Source: Thermobaculum terrenum ATCC BAA-798 (lineage in GTDB: Bacteria > Chloroflexota > Chloroflexia > Thermobaculales > Thermobaculaceae). Taken from it: 64,000 nucleotides of DNA. A program made the translations under genes and the position numbers. Under the pieces are notes generated by a model. The model made no database searches. It saw only the letters and a list, made by a program, of their open reading frames with translations, and was not told the DNA's origin. Positions 26,388 through 34,665 of this stretch are shown here, piece by piece. The first letter of the stretch is position 1. Every line of letters begins with the position of its first letter. Where the stretch lies: NCBI RefSeq assembly GCF_000025005.1, contig NC_013526.1, positions 558,001-622,000 of the forward strand, given 5' to 3'.

Positions 26388-27200
26388 TTGAGAGACCGCG
26401 TCATACTGAAGGCTCTGATCCTTGTGGTCTGCCTGCTGCTGAGCTTCCCAGCGGTTGCAGCCCCGCATGCCAAGGCGCTGGATAGCGAGGAGAGCGAGTT
26501 CCTCAGGCTGATCAACGCCCACCGTGCTGAGCTAGGGCTGCCGGAGCTCAAGTTGTCTCCCAGGTTGACCAGGGCCGCGGAGTGGATGAGCCGCGATATG
26601 GCCGATAAGGGATACTTCTCGCACACGGACTCGGAGGGTAGGGACCCGTTCGAGCGGATGGCGGCTTTCGGGTACGCCTACAGCACCGCCAAGGGCGAGA
26701 ACCTGGCGCTGGGCTATGGCTCCGCGGAGAGCGCCTTTAGAGCCTGGATGGGATCTGCGGGTCATCGCCAGAACATGGAGAGTCCGTACTACAGAGCCAT
26801 CGGTATAGGCAGAGCCTATAGCTCGACCTACGGCTGGTTCTGGACGACGGACTTCGGCGGGCTGAGAGACACCGAGATCTCCCTGTCCCTTGGAGGGTAC
26901 TCAGCTCGAGATGGCAGCTGGTACGTGTACTCGGGGGAGCAGCTGCCGTTGGCCACCGGTCGGGTGGTCGGGAGCTACCCAGGATGGGGCGTGGATCTCC
27001 GGATACAGAGGCTAGTGCTGGTGGACGGCAGGTACACCTGGCGGGACTACGCTTCCCTGGGGGACACCCTGTCGTCCAGCTCCCGTTACAGCAGGACTGT
27101 CTCCCTGCCTGCCGGACGCTACAGGGTAAAGGCTGTGTTCCCAGGGGGTAGGGATGTCCTCCGCTCAGTTAGCGGCTATCGCTACCTGCGCGTGCGCTAG
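26388..27200 (+). CDS. Secreted CAP-domain protein (YkwD/SCP-like)
   Basis: A signal peptide (ALILVVCLLLSFPAVAAPHAKA) leads into a CAP domain at about residues 35-165: EFLRLINAHRAELGLPEL, YFSHTDSEGRDPFERM, GENLALGYGSAESAFRAWMGSAGHRQNM and YGWFWTTDFGG. These include the conserved His and Glu positions. The C-terminal 95 residues form a separate beta-rich domain (GGYSARDGSWYVYSGEQ... LPAGRYRVKAVFPGG), perhaps for wall or sugar binding. The biochemical role of bacterial CAP proteins is unsettled. The start is TTG 26388 with GGGAGATG upstream. The stop overlaps the stop of the convergent GH38 gene. Confidence 0.82.
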   Translation: MRDRVILKALILVVCLLLSFPAVAAPHAKALDSEESEFLRLINAHRAELGLPELKLSPRLTRAAEWMSRDMADKGYFSHTDSEGRDPFERMAAFGYAYSTAKGENLALGYGSAESAFRAWMGSAGHRQNMESPYYRAIGIGRAYSSTYGWFWTTDFGGLRDTEISLSLGGYSARDGSWYVYSGEQLPLATGRVVGSYPGWGVDLRIQRLVLVDGRYTWRDYASLGDTLSSSSRYSRTVSLPAGRYRVKAVFPGGRDVLRSVSGYRYLRVR

Positions 27201-29764
27201 TCCCTGGCCAGGGTCAGCGAGAGGGTTGCGAGGGCTCTTGGGAGCATGGCGAGGGCGACGCCCCCGTCACGCACGGGCAGCTCCTCCAGCTCTCCTCCCC
27301 ACAGGTCACACCTGTGCGCGGACTCTACCCGCAGCAGCCCCGAGCCCACCATCGCCAGGCTCTCCTCGTCGGCCGCGTTCTGTAGCCGCAGCAGCACCCT
27401 CTCTCCATCCCTCCAGATGTGGAGCGTTATCACCGGGAGCTCAGGCAGCTGCAGCCAACTGCCCTCCTCCGGCAGCTCGCCGCCCGTCGGCTCCCACAGA
27501 GGCTGTACCAGTGGTGGGAGGGCCATCTCCAGCCCCAGCCTGTGCGCTCTAGTCTCCTGGAACTCTCCCCTGTAGGGCAGCAGCCTGTACCTGGCGCTCA
27601 CCCTGCCGGGTTGGTGGGCCCGGAAGTTCGTCTCCCAGTAGTTGTTGGTGACCCATCCCAGCACCAAGGGAGCCTCCAGCTCCACCCGCTGCTGGTCCCA
27701 GCCGAAGGTGAAGCCCCCCAGCTGCACCATCGGGGCATCTGGGCAGGCGATCGTCACACCCCCATCGATCCCCTCCAGGTCCACCCAGCCCTGCACCGTG
27801 TAGTAGTCCCGACAGGCCCTGGGCAGCTGGTCCTCCTCCACCCGCATAGCCTGGCCGCCCACGTCCACCCTGGCGCGTGGGGACCGCAGGGCCAGGGGGA
27901 AGGCCAGGTAGGTGGCCTCGGGGTAGGTGTGCTGCCCCATGTCCCAGCTGGCCTCCACCTCCAGCCAGTCCTCGTCGTGGGGGATGATGGTCCTCTCCAT
28001 GAGCTGCCCTCCCACGGGCAGCTCCAGCTCCTGGAGCACCTCCACGCCCCAGGACCACCTGTACACCACGTGCCGCAGCAGCCTGGTGGGCCCCGACCTC
28101 CGGGCCTGCCAGCGCCCTCGCCAACCCCTGGCGAGGCCCAGGCGCCTCTCCACCGGCGCCCACAGCGCTCTGCGAGGGTGCTCCAGCCCCGGCTCCCCTA
28201 CCGGCGTCTCGTGCACCCAGCCGCCCAGGGTGTAGGGGGAGTCCGGGTCCACCAACTCCCCGTTGAGGGCGGTGTGCCAGGACCTGATGCCTCCCCGCTG
28301 GGGATCGAACTCCACCCTGTGGCGACGGGTCTGTACCACCAGCTCCTCTCCCTCGCCCAGGGGAGATGCCAGGAGCTCCCGGGACACCACCTTGTAGCCG
28401 CAGGCCGGGACCTCCACGGCCTCCGCTAGCGCCCAGCGCATCCCCAAGTCTCTGCTGGCCCAGTGGCGAGCGGCGGTGGGATCATCCGCCCTCCCCCTGG
28501 GCAGGAGGTGTGCCCCTCGCAGGGGACCCACGACCCTGGTGGGGAAGGGCAGGGAGTTGCAGAGCAGGATATCACCCTGTTGCCCCCTCACCCTCCTGCC
28601 CAGCTCGGCGGAGGCATCACGCGCCAGCAGCAGCGACAGGCTCCTGGCGGTGTGGGCGTAGGAGGCCTTGTGCTGCCACTGGCAGAGGGTGTCCTCCGCC
28701 TGGGGCTGGTGCACGCTGATGTCCGCTCCCCAGGTGTGCTCGTCCCACAGCATGAGCGCCTCCCAAGCCTCATCCCGCAGCCCTGACCATCGCCGCGTGG
28801 GAGTCCCCAGGGCAGCCACCAGCGCATCGGCCGCCCTCAGCCTGCCACGGCTTGCGCGGTTGATCGCCGTCTCCCTGGCGCTGGAGCCGCAGCCGAAGTT
28901 CCAAAAATCCGTCCAATCCCCTCGATGGGTGGGCAGCAGGTCAGCATGCTCCTTCACCGCCCGCCACCAATGGGATGGCAGGGAGATGCGCAGCCTGGGG
29001 GTGCCCACCTCCTGGTTCCACCTGCGGACGAACTCTGGTAGGGTAGGGCTGGGGGGAGCGTTGTCCCCGAAGGCGTCGTAGATCTGCAGCATGAGCACCG
29101 GCAGGGAGTAGTCCTGGGAGCGCAGCCAGGACTCTATCCTGGGCCACCAGATGTCGCGGAACTCCTGGAGGTCGCGATCTATGCCGGCGTCGCGTGCGAA
29201 GCCGTAGTCCCAGCCGTTCCATGCCAGGATGCTCCTGCCGCTGGGTCCCTGCCACCAGAAGGCGTTGGGCCAGCGCAGGGGGGAGCCGCCGAAGTGGATG
29301 TTGGTGGCCATGGAGAAGCCCTCGATGCCCGCCTCCAGCAGCACGTCCACCAGGGGCCAGTTGTGGCCGTTGACGTCCGACTGCATGGCGTACCTGATGG
29401 GGATCCCCATCTCCCGCAGCCTCGCCACTGGTTGCAGCCCCTGGCAGAGCTCGTCGGTGTCGTACAGGGGAGTGATGTTGTAGGACATAGCGGTCACCTC
29501 GATGTTGCCAGCCTCCACCAACCTCAACAGCGCCTCCACCTCCTGGTCGGATGCCCCCTCCAGCCACCGAAGCAGCACGCCGGTGTTCTCCACCGTCCAT
29601 CGCAGGGCGTGGGGCTCTTGGCTGCCCTCCCACTCCCTGCACAGCGCTATGGCCCTCTCTAGGAACCGTTGGTGCAGCTCCCACACCACGGGCTGATCGT
29701 GTGTGTACCCCACGTCCGTGTGGCTGTGGTGTATCAGGTGCACCTCCTCTATCCCTATGTACAT
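27197..29764 (-). CDS. Glycoside hydrolase family 38 (alpha-mannosidase-like)
   Basis: The 855-residue protein opens with VHLIHHSHTDVGYTHDQ, in which His15 and Asp17 match the GH38 zinc site. The nucleophile region is AMQSDVNGHNWPLVDVLLEAG, where Asp is the likely nucleophile, and TNIHFGG follows. The C-terminal half has beta-sandwich domains typical of the family. It hydrolyses alpha-mannosides or related links. No signal peptide is present, so it acts in the cytoplasm on imported oligosaccharides. ATG 29764 follows AGGAGGAGGCGAGC. It ends on the stop codon of the convergent CAP-protein gene. Confidence 0.88.
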   Translation of the reverse strand: MYIGIEEVHLIHHSHTDVGYTHDQPVVWELHQRFLERAIALCREWEGSQEPHALRWTVENTGVLLRWLEGASDQEVEALLRLVEAGNIEVTAMSYNITPLYDTDELCQGLQPVARLREMGIPIRYAMQSDVNGHNWPLVDVLLEAGIEGFSMATNIHFGGSPLRWPNAFWWQGPSGRSILAWNGWDYGFARDAGIDRDLQEFRDIWWPRIESWLRSQDYSLPVLMLQIYDAFGDNAPPSPTLPEFVRRWNQEVGTPRLRISLPSHWWRAVKEHADLLPTHRGDWTDFWNFGCGSSARETAINRASRGRLRAADALVAALGTPTRRWSGLRDEAWEALMLWDEHTWGADISVHQPQAEDTLCQWQHKASYAHTARSLSLLLARDASAELGRRVRGQQGDILLCNSLPFPTRVVGPLRGAHLLPRGRADDPTAARHWASRDLGMRWALAEAVEVPACGYKVVSRELLASPLGEGEELVVQTRRHRVEFDPQRGGIRSWHTALNGELVDPDSPYTLGGWVHETPVGEPGLEHPRRALWAPVERRLGLARGWRGRWQARRSGPTRLLRHVVYRWSWGVEVLQELELPVGGQLMERTIIPHDEDWLEVEASWDMGQHTYPEATYLAFPLALRSPRARVDVGGQAMRVEEDQLPRACRDYYTVQGWVDLEGIDGGVTIACPDAPMVQLGGFTFGWDQQRVELEAPLVLGWVTNNYWETNFRAHQPGRVSARYRLLPYRGEFQETRAHRLGLEMALPPLVQPLWEPTGGELPEEGSWLQLPELPVITLHIWRDGERVLLRLQNAADEESLAMVGSGLLRVESAHRCDLWGGELEELPVRDGGVALAMLPRALATLSLTLARD

Positions 29765-29872
29765 GCTCGCCTCCTCCTGGGTTTTAGCCTTCAGGGTACA
29801 ACGGCTGGGTGGGCGCTGGCAAGCCCTCAGCTTGGGGTAAACTATAGCTGACTACGCGCACGGAGGTTGAAC

Positions 29873-31759
29873 ATGCTGGATCGCCTGAGGCGGTGGCTGG
29901 TGTACAGGCTGCTGACGACCTTGCCTCCCCGCAGCCGCACGGAGGTGTTGTGGGCGCTGCAGGCGGCTGCCAGGGGCAGGGCCATACCGCGCAGGGAGCT
30001 CGACTGGCTCATCTCGGCCCTGACGCTGGGGGAGCTGAGGCTGCGCAACGCCATGGTCCCCCGGGTGGACGTGGTGGCGGTGGAGGAGAGCTCCTCGCTG
30101 CAAGAGGTGGCCGAGAAGATGCTGACGCATGGCAGGCGCAGGCTCGTGGTGTACCGGGAATCGATCGACGACCCAAGGGGTGTGGTGCACGCGCTGGATG
30201 TGCTGGGGGCGCTGGTGCGCGGCGAGGAGGCGCGGGCTGGCGACCTCGCGCGCGGCTGCCCGATGCTGCCGGAGTCGCTGCCCCTGCCCGAGGTGATAGA
30301 GGTGATGCGTACCCAGAGGAGCCAGCTGGTGATGGCTGTGGATGAAAGGGGAGGACTCGCGGGCATCGCCACCCAGGAGGACGTCCTCGAGCAGCTCACC
30401 GGCCCTCTGCCGGACGAGTACTCCCGGGAGGACGAGCGGCTGGTGCGCGTCGTGCGTCCCGGCGTGGCTATAGTCCGCGCAAGCACCGGGATAGCGGATG
30501 TCGAGCGAGCCCTCGGGATCAAGATGCCCCATGAGGACTTCGTGTCGCTCGGAGGGCTCGTGTACGAGCGATTGGGCAGGGTCCCCCGAGAGGGGGACGT
30601 GCTCGAGCTGCCCGGCGTCCGGATCGAGGTGCTCGCCATGGAGGGCGCCCGGATTAGGGAGCTGCGGGTCGAGGTGCCGTCCTTGGCGGGCAGTCGCTAT
30701 CCCCAGCCCCCACAAGGAGACCGACGGAGGCTGGAACTCCGCATCGGCCGGGATGTGGTCTGCGGCGCGGATACCATCGGCGCGCTCTCCAAGGTGGTGG
30801 TGGATCCCGTGGCCGGCAAGATCAGCCAGCTCGTGGTGCGTGGCCGGGACGACGTGGAGCGGCTGGTACCGATCGACCTGGTGGAGCGCGAGGAGGAGGG
30901 TTACATCTTCCTCCGTGAGGAGTGCTCCAGCCGCAAGCTTTCGACCTACGACCCCCGCGCGTACGTGGGGGTCGCCGGGGGCTGGAGCTCGGAGCGCACG
31001 GCCTACTCCCAGGAAGAAGCGGTGTACTCCCTGGAAGGTGTGCCCCAGGAGCTGGGACACAGGCCCACGGCCAACCATGGCACCGCCTTCACGGGTGTGG
31101 AGATCACCCGCAGAACCGTTGTCAGGTGCGATGGAGGGACCGTGGGGAGGGTGGACCTCGTGCTGTTCGACAGGTCTTTCGGGGGCGCTACCCACGTGGT
31201 GGTCCGGCGGGGCCTGGCTGGCATGCTGGCCCCGAGGGACATCATCGTGCCCCTCTCCTGGGCTACGCGGATCACCCCGGAGGAGATCGAGCTGGGAGTG
31301 AGCTGCGACGAGGTGGAGCTCCTGCCGGAGTACAGGCCCGACGTGGAGATCCTGGGGGAGGTCTACCAGGCGCTGAGGGAGGACCCTCGGTTCGAGGGCG
31401 TCGACTTCTACGCTGTGCACGTGGAGGTGGACGAGGGCATTGTCAGGCTGCGGGGACACGTGCGGACGCGGGAGCTGCGCCAGGCAGCGGAGGAGCTGGC
31501 CTGGCGGGTGAGGGGCGTGCTTGGGGTCGACAACGGCCTCTTCGCCGACGAGGAGATCACCCAGGAGGTAGCCAAGGCAATCGAGGGGGATTCCAGGGTG
31601 ACGGTGCGCGACCTGAAGGTGACCTCCCTGCTGGGGGCGGTGGAGCTGGAGGGGGTAGTCTCCTCGGATGCCGAGCGAGAGGTGGTCGCCGAGATAGCTC
31701 GCCGGGTACCAGGGGTGCAGGGGGTGAACAACCTGCTGCGGGTCGAACCCAAGTCCTGA
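29873..31759 (+). CDS. CBS-CorC/HlyC-PRC-BON multi-domain protein
   Basis: The 628-residue protein has a CorC-like CBS pair at about 45-185 (RNAMVPRVDVVAVEE, then VIEVMRTQRSQLVMAVDERGGLAGIATQEDVLEQLTG). A transporter-associated CorC_HlyC domain follows at 195-275 (MPHEDFVSLGGLVYERLGRVPREGDVLELPG). Next come two PRC-barrel units (IGRDVVCGADTIGALSKVVVDP near 290 and VVRCDGGTVGRVDLVLFDRS near 420). Two BON domains end the protein (IVRLRGHVRTRELRQAAEEL and GAVELEGVVSSDAEREVVAEIA). It lacks the DUF21 membrane domain of CorC proteins. It may sense nucleotides and surfaces, but the role is unknown. ATG 29873 follows GGAGG. Confidence 0.82.
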   Translation: MLDRLRRWLVYRLLTTLPPRSRTEVLWALQAAARGRAIPRRELDWLISALTLGELRLRNAMVPRVDVVAVEESSSLQEVAEKMLTHGRRRLVVYRESIDDPRGVVHALDVLGALVRGEEARAGDLARGCPMLPESLPLPEVIEVMRTQRSQLVMAVDERGGLAGIATQEDVLEQLTGPLPDEYSREDERLVRVVRPGVAIVRASTGIADVERALGIKMPHEDFVSLGGLVYERLGRVPREGDVLELPGVRIEVLAMEGARIRELRVEVPSLAGSRYPQPPQGDRRRLELRIGRDVVCGADTIGALSKVVVDPVAGKISQLVVRGRDDVERLVPIDLVEREEEGYIFLREECSSRKLSTYDPRAYVGVAGGWSSERTAYSQEEAVYSLEGVPQELGHRPTANHGTAFTGVEITRRTVVRCDGGTVGRVDLVLFDRSFGGATHVVVRRGLAGMLAPRDIIVPLSWATRITPEEIELGVSCDEVELLPEYRPDVEILGEVYQALREDPRFEGVDFYAVHVEVDEGIVRLRGHVRTRELRQAAEELAWRVRGVLGVDNGLFADEEITQEVAKAIEGDSRVTVRDLKVTSLLGAVELEGVVSSDAEREVVAEIARRVPGVQGVNNLLRVEPKS

Positions 31760-31784
31760 GATCCCGATCACCAAGCTCGCGGGG

Positions 31785-31814
31785 TTCACAGCTTGGGTGT
31801 AAGCCTGCTATGAT
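31785..31814 (+). promoter_or_regulatory. Probable promoter of tenA-GH36
   Basis: TTCACA (31785-31790) and TATGAT (31809-31814) have an 18-base spacer. The start of transcription would lie near 31821, about 33 bases before tenA. Confidence 0.5.
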
Positions 31815-31853
31815 GCTAGGACGAACCTGCTACATGTTGGGAGGAGTTGCTCT

Positions 31854-32549
31854 ATGGAGCAAGAGCATCGAGCCTACCTGGGATACGCTGGCGAGCTGCG
31901 CAGGCGGGCCGAGCCCCTGTTCGAGTCGATCTATCAGCACCCGTTCGTGCAAGGGATCGCACGCGGCGAGCTAACTAGCGAACAGTTGGCGCACTACGTC
32001 CGCCAGGACTTTCAGTACCTCACAGTGTTCTGCCAGGTGTACGGCCTGGCCATAGCTAAGAGCCGGCGTCGGGAGGACATAGCCTTCTTCAACGGCCAGA
32101 TAGGCTTCATCCTGGACAGCGAGCATCACCCCCACAACAACTTCGCCCGGGTAGCTGGCTGCTCGCTCGAGGAGCTGGCCAGGGACGCGGAGCTGGCGCC
32201 GACCGCCCACAGCTACACCCGCCATATGCTCTACGTAGCTCATAGCGGGACCCTTGGGGAGCTGCTGTGCGCGCTGTATCCCTGTCCGCTGACCTACTGG
32301 GAGATCGGCCGGCGGCTGCAGGCCGAGGTGGCCCCGGATGCTTCCCATCCATTCAAGGAATGGATAGAGTTCTACGCTAGCCCCACCGTAGGTGACATCT
32401 GCGGCGAGTTCGGGGAGAGGATAGCACGATGGGCAGAGGGCACCGGCGAGGAGGAGCGCGCCCGTATGGCGGAGTACTTCCTGACCAGCTGCCGCATGGA
32501 GTACATGTTCTGGGATATGGCATACAAACTGGAGCGATGGCCAATCTAG
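31854..32549 (+). CDS. tenA: TenA/thiaminase II family protein
   Basis: A 231-residue helical protein with TenA signatures: HPFVQGIARGELTSEQLAHYVRQDFQYL at the N-terminus, and the active-site segment LCALYPCPLTYWEIGRRL with the catalytic Cys. TenA_C proteins hydrolyse aminopyrimidine or thiamine breakdown products for thiamine salvage. Its neighbour 16 bases downstream is an alpha-galactosidase, an odd partner; no thiamine gene lies nearby. ATG 31854 is preceded by GGGAGGAG. The Cys in YPCPL supports a true salvage enzyme rather than a non-catalytic relative. Confidence 0.85.
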   Translation: MEQEHRAYLGYAGELRRRAEPLFESIYQHPFVQGIARGELTSEQLAHYVRQDFQYLTVFCQVYGLAIAKSRRREDIAFFNGQIGFILDSEHHPHNNFARVAGCSLEELARDAELAPTAHSYTRHMLYVAHSGTLGELLCALYPCPLTYWEIGRRLQAEVAPDASHPFKEWIEFYASPTVGDICGEFGERIARWAEGTGEEERARMAEYFLTSCRMEYMFWDMAYKLERWPI

Positions 32550-32565
32550 CACGGAGGAGGATGAG

Positions 32566-34665
32566 ATGCCTATCGTTGAGAGAGATGGTACCTGGTGGAT
32601 AGCGGGGCAGAGGTTCTGCTACGCGCTGCGGCGCGACGAGGAGGGCCAGCTGCGTCACCTACACTTCGGCTCCCTTTTGACGGATGCGGATGTATTGGGG
32701 CGGGCTGCCAAATTCACTGGCCCATTCATGGGAAACTTGGGACTGGAGTACCCGGCATGGGGAGGTTTGTACTTTGAGGAGCCGTGCCTGAAGCTCTCGT
32801 TTGCAGACGGCAGCAGGGGAGCCTTGCTGGAGTACTCCTCGCACAGGATCTGGGAGGAGGAGGGTGTCAGCTGGCTGGAGATCACCTTGCGGGATCCAGC
32901 TTACCCACTGCTGGTGAGGCTGGCTTATGGGCTGCACGAGGGCTATGACCTCCTCGAGAGGTACGCTGAGGTGGTCAACGAGTCGGGGGAGCCGGTGCAG
33001 CTGGAGGAGGTGCTCTCCGCCGCTTGGCACCTGCCCCCGGGAGGGGGCTATACCCTGGTGCACCTCGCCGGCCGCTGGGGCGCGGAGACCCAGGTCATAG
33101 AGGAGCCCGTGACCCCGGGCAAGAAGGTGCTCGAGAGCCGCAGGGGACACACCAGCCACTTCGCCAACCCGTGGTACGCGATCACCCGGGGAAAACCCCT
33201 CGAGGAGAGCTGCGAGGTTTGGTTCGGGGCCGTGGCCTGGAGCGGCAACTGGAAGCTGGCGGTCGAGGCCGACACCACTGGCAGGGTTCAGGTCTCCGGC
33301 GGCATCAACGACTTTGACTTCGCTTGGCGGTTGGGGCCAGGCGAGAGCTTCCGAACCCCCTCATTCTTCGGCGGCTTCACCTCCGGGGGGCTGGGGGATG
33401 CGAGCCGCGTCCTGCACAGGTTCGAGCGGGAGAGGGTGCTGCCCAGGGAGTTCGCCTCCCAGCCACGGCCGGTGCTGTACAACTCTTGGGAGGCCACGGG
33501 CTTCGACATCAACGAGGAGAACCAGTCCCGCTTGGCGGAGATAGCCGCCTCGCTGGGGGTCGAGCTGTTCGTGGTGGATGACGGCTGGTTCGGCGCCCGC
33601 GACAGCGACCGCGCTGGGTTGGGCGACTGGACCCCCAGCCCCAAGAAGTTCCCCCAGGGGTTGGGTCCCCTCATACAGAGAGTGAAGGACCTTGGGATGG
33701 CGTTCGGGCTGTGGGTGGAGCCTGAGATGGTCAATCCGGACAGCGACCTGTACCGAGCCCATCCTGACTGGGTGTATCACTTCCCGAAGAGGCCACGCAC
33801 GGAGAGCCGCAACCAGCTGGTGCTCAACCTGGCTCGGCCGGAAGTCGAGGAACATATCACCAGCGTGCTGGACAAGCTCCTGTCGGAGTACGACATCGAC
33901 TTCATCAAGTGGGACATGAACCGCCCGTTCTCGGAGCCTGGTTGGCCCGATGCGCCGCCGGAGCGGCAGCGGGAGGTGTGGGTGCGGCATGTGCAGGCCG
34001 TCTACCGGATCCTGCGCACCCTGCGGGAGCGGCACCCACGCGTCGCGTTTGAGTCCTGCTCAGGGGGCGGAGGCAGGGTGGACCTGGGGATCATGGCGCT
34101 TACCGACCAGGTATGGACGAGCGACAACACCGACGCCTACGACCGCCTGTGGATCCAGGAGGGCTACTCCATGGCCTACTGCGCCCGGACGATGATGTGC
34201 TGGGTGACGGACTCTCCCTCCCACTTCTCCAACCGCGCCGTGCCGCTGCGCTTTCGCTTCCACTGCGCGATGATGGGGGGGCTGGGCATCGGTGGCAACC
34301 TGCTGAAGTGGTCTGAGCCGGAGCTGGAGGAGGCTCGTAGGCTGGTAGCCAGGTACAAGGAGATCAGGCACATCGTGCAGTTCGGTGACCAGTACAGGCT
34401 GTCCTCCCCTCGCAAGGGGGACGTGACTGCCGTGCAGTACGTGTCCCCAGAGCGTGGGGAGTCGGTGTGCTTCGTGCTGAGGCCCGTGCACAGATTGATG
34501 GATCCCATGCCGAGGGTGCGGCTGCTAGGACTTGACCCCGATGCCACGTACCAGGTCGAGCCTCTGGGAGTCAAGCTCAGGGGTGACGTACTGATGGCCC
34601 ACGGCCTCGAGCTGCCGCTTTGGGGAGACTGGGCGAGCGAGCTGCTCTGGCTCAGGAGGGGCTGA
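32566..34665 (+). CDS. Glycoside hydrolase family 36 alpha-galactosidase
   Basis: The 699-residue length is normal for bacterial GH36. Key motifs are LFVVDDGWFGARDSDRAGLGDW, GLWVEPEMVNPDSDLYRAHPDW, FIKWDMNR, whose Asp is the nucleophile, FESCSGGGGRVDLGIM, and VWTSDNTDAYDRL, whose Asp is the probable acid/base. It releases alpha-galactose from raffinose-type or galactomannan oligosaccharides. No signal peptide is seen. The ribosome site GGAGGAGGATG precedes ATG 32566. The 3' end overlaps the convergent ABC permease gene by 14 bases. Confidence 0.94.
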   Translation: MPIVERDGTWWIAGQRFCYALRRDEEGQLRHLHFGSLLTDADVLGRAAKFTGPFMGNLGLEYPAWGGLYFEEPCLKLSFADGSRGALLEYSSHRIWEEEGVSWLEITLRDPAYPLLVRLAYGLHEGYDLLERYAEVVNESGEPVQLEEVLSAAWHLPPGGGYTLVHLAGRWGAETQVIEEPVTPGKKVLESRRGHTSHFANPWYAITRGKPLEESCEVWFGAVAWSGNWKLAVEADTTGRVQVSGGINDFDFAWRLGPGESFRTPSFFGGFTSGGLGDASRVLHRFERERVLPREFASQPRPVLYNSWEATGFDINEENQSRLAEIAASLGVELFVVDDGWFGARDSDRAGLGDWTPSPKKFPQGLGPLIQRVKDLGMAFGLWVEPEMVNPDSDLYRAHPDWVYHFPKRPRTESRNQLVLNLARPEVEEHITSVLDKLLSEYDIDFIKWDMNRPFSEPGWPDAPPERQREVWVRHVQAVYRILRTLRERHPRVAFESCSGGGGRVDLGIMALTDQVWTSDNTDAYDRLWIQEGYSMAYCARTMMCWVTDSPSHFSNRAVPLRFRFHCAMMGGLGIGGNLLKWSEPELEEARRLVARYKEIRHIVQFGDQYRLSSPRKGDVTAVQYVSPERGESVCFVLRPVHRLMDPMPRVRLLGLDPDATYQVEPLGVKLRGDVLMAHGLELPLWGDWASELLWLRRG

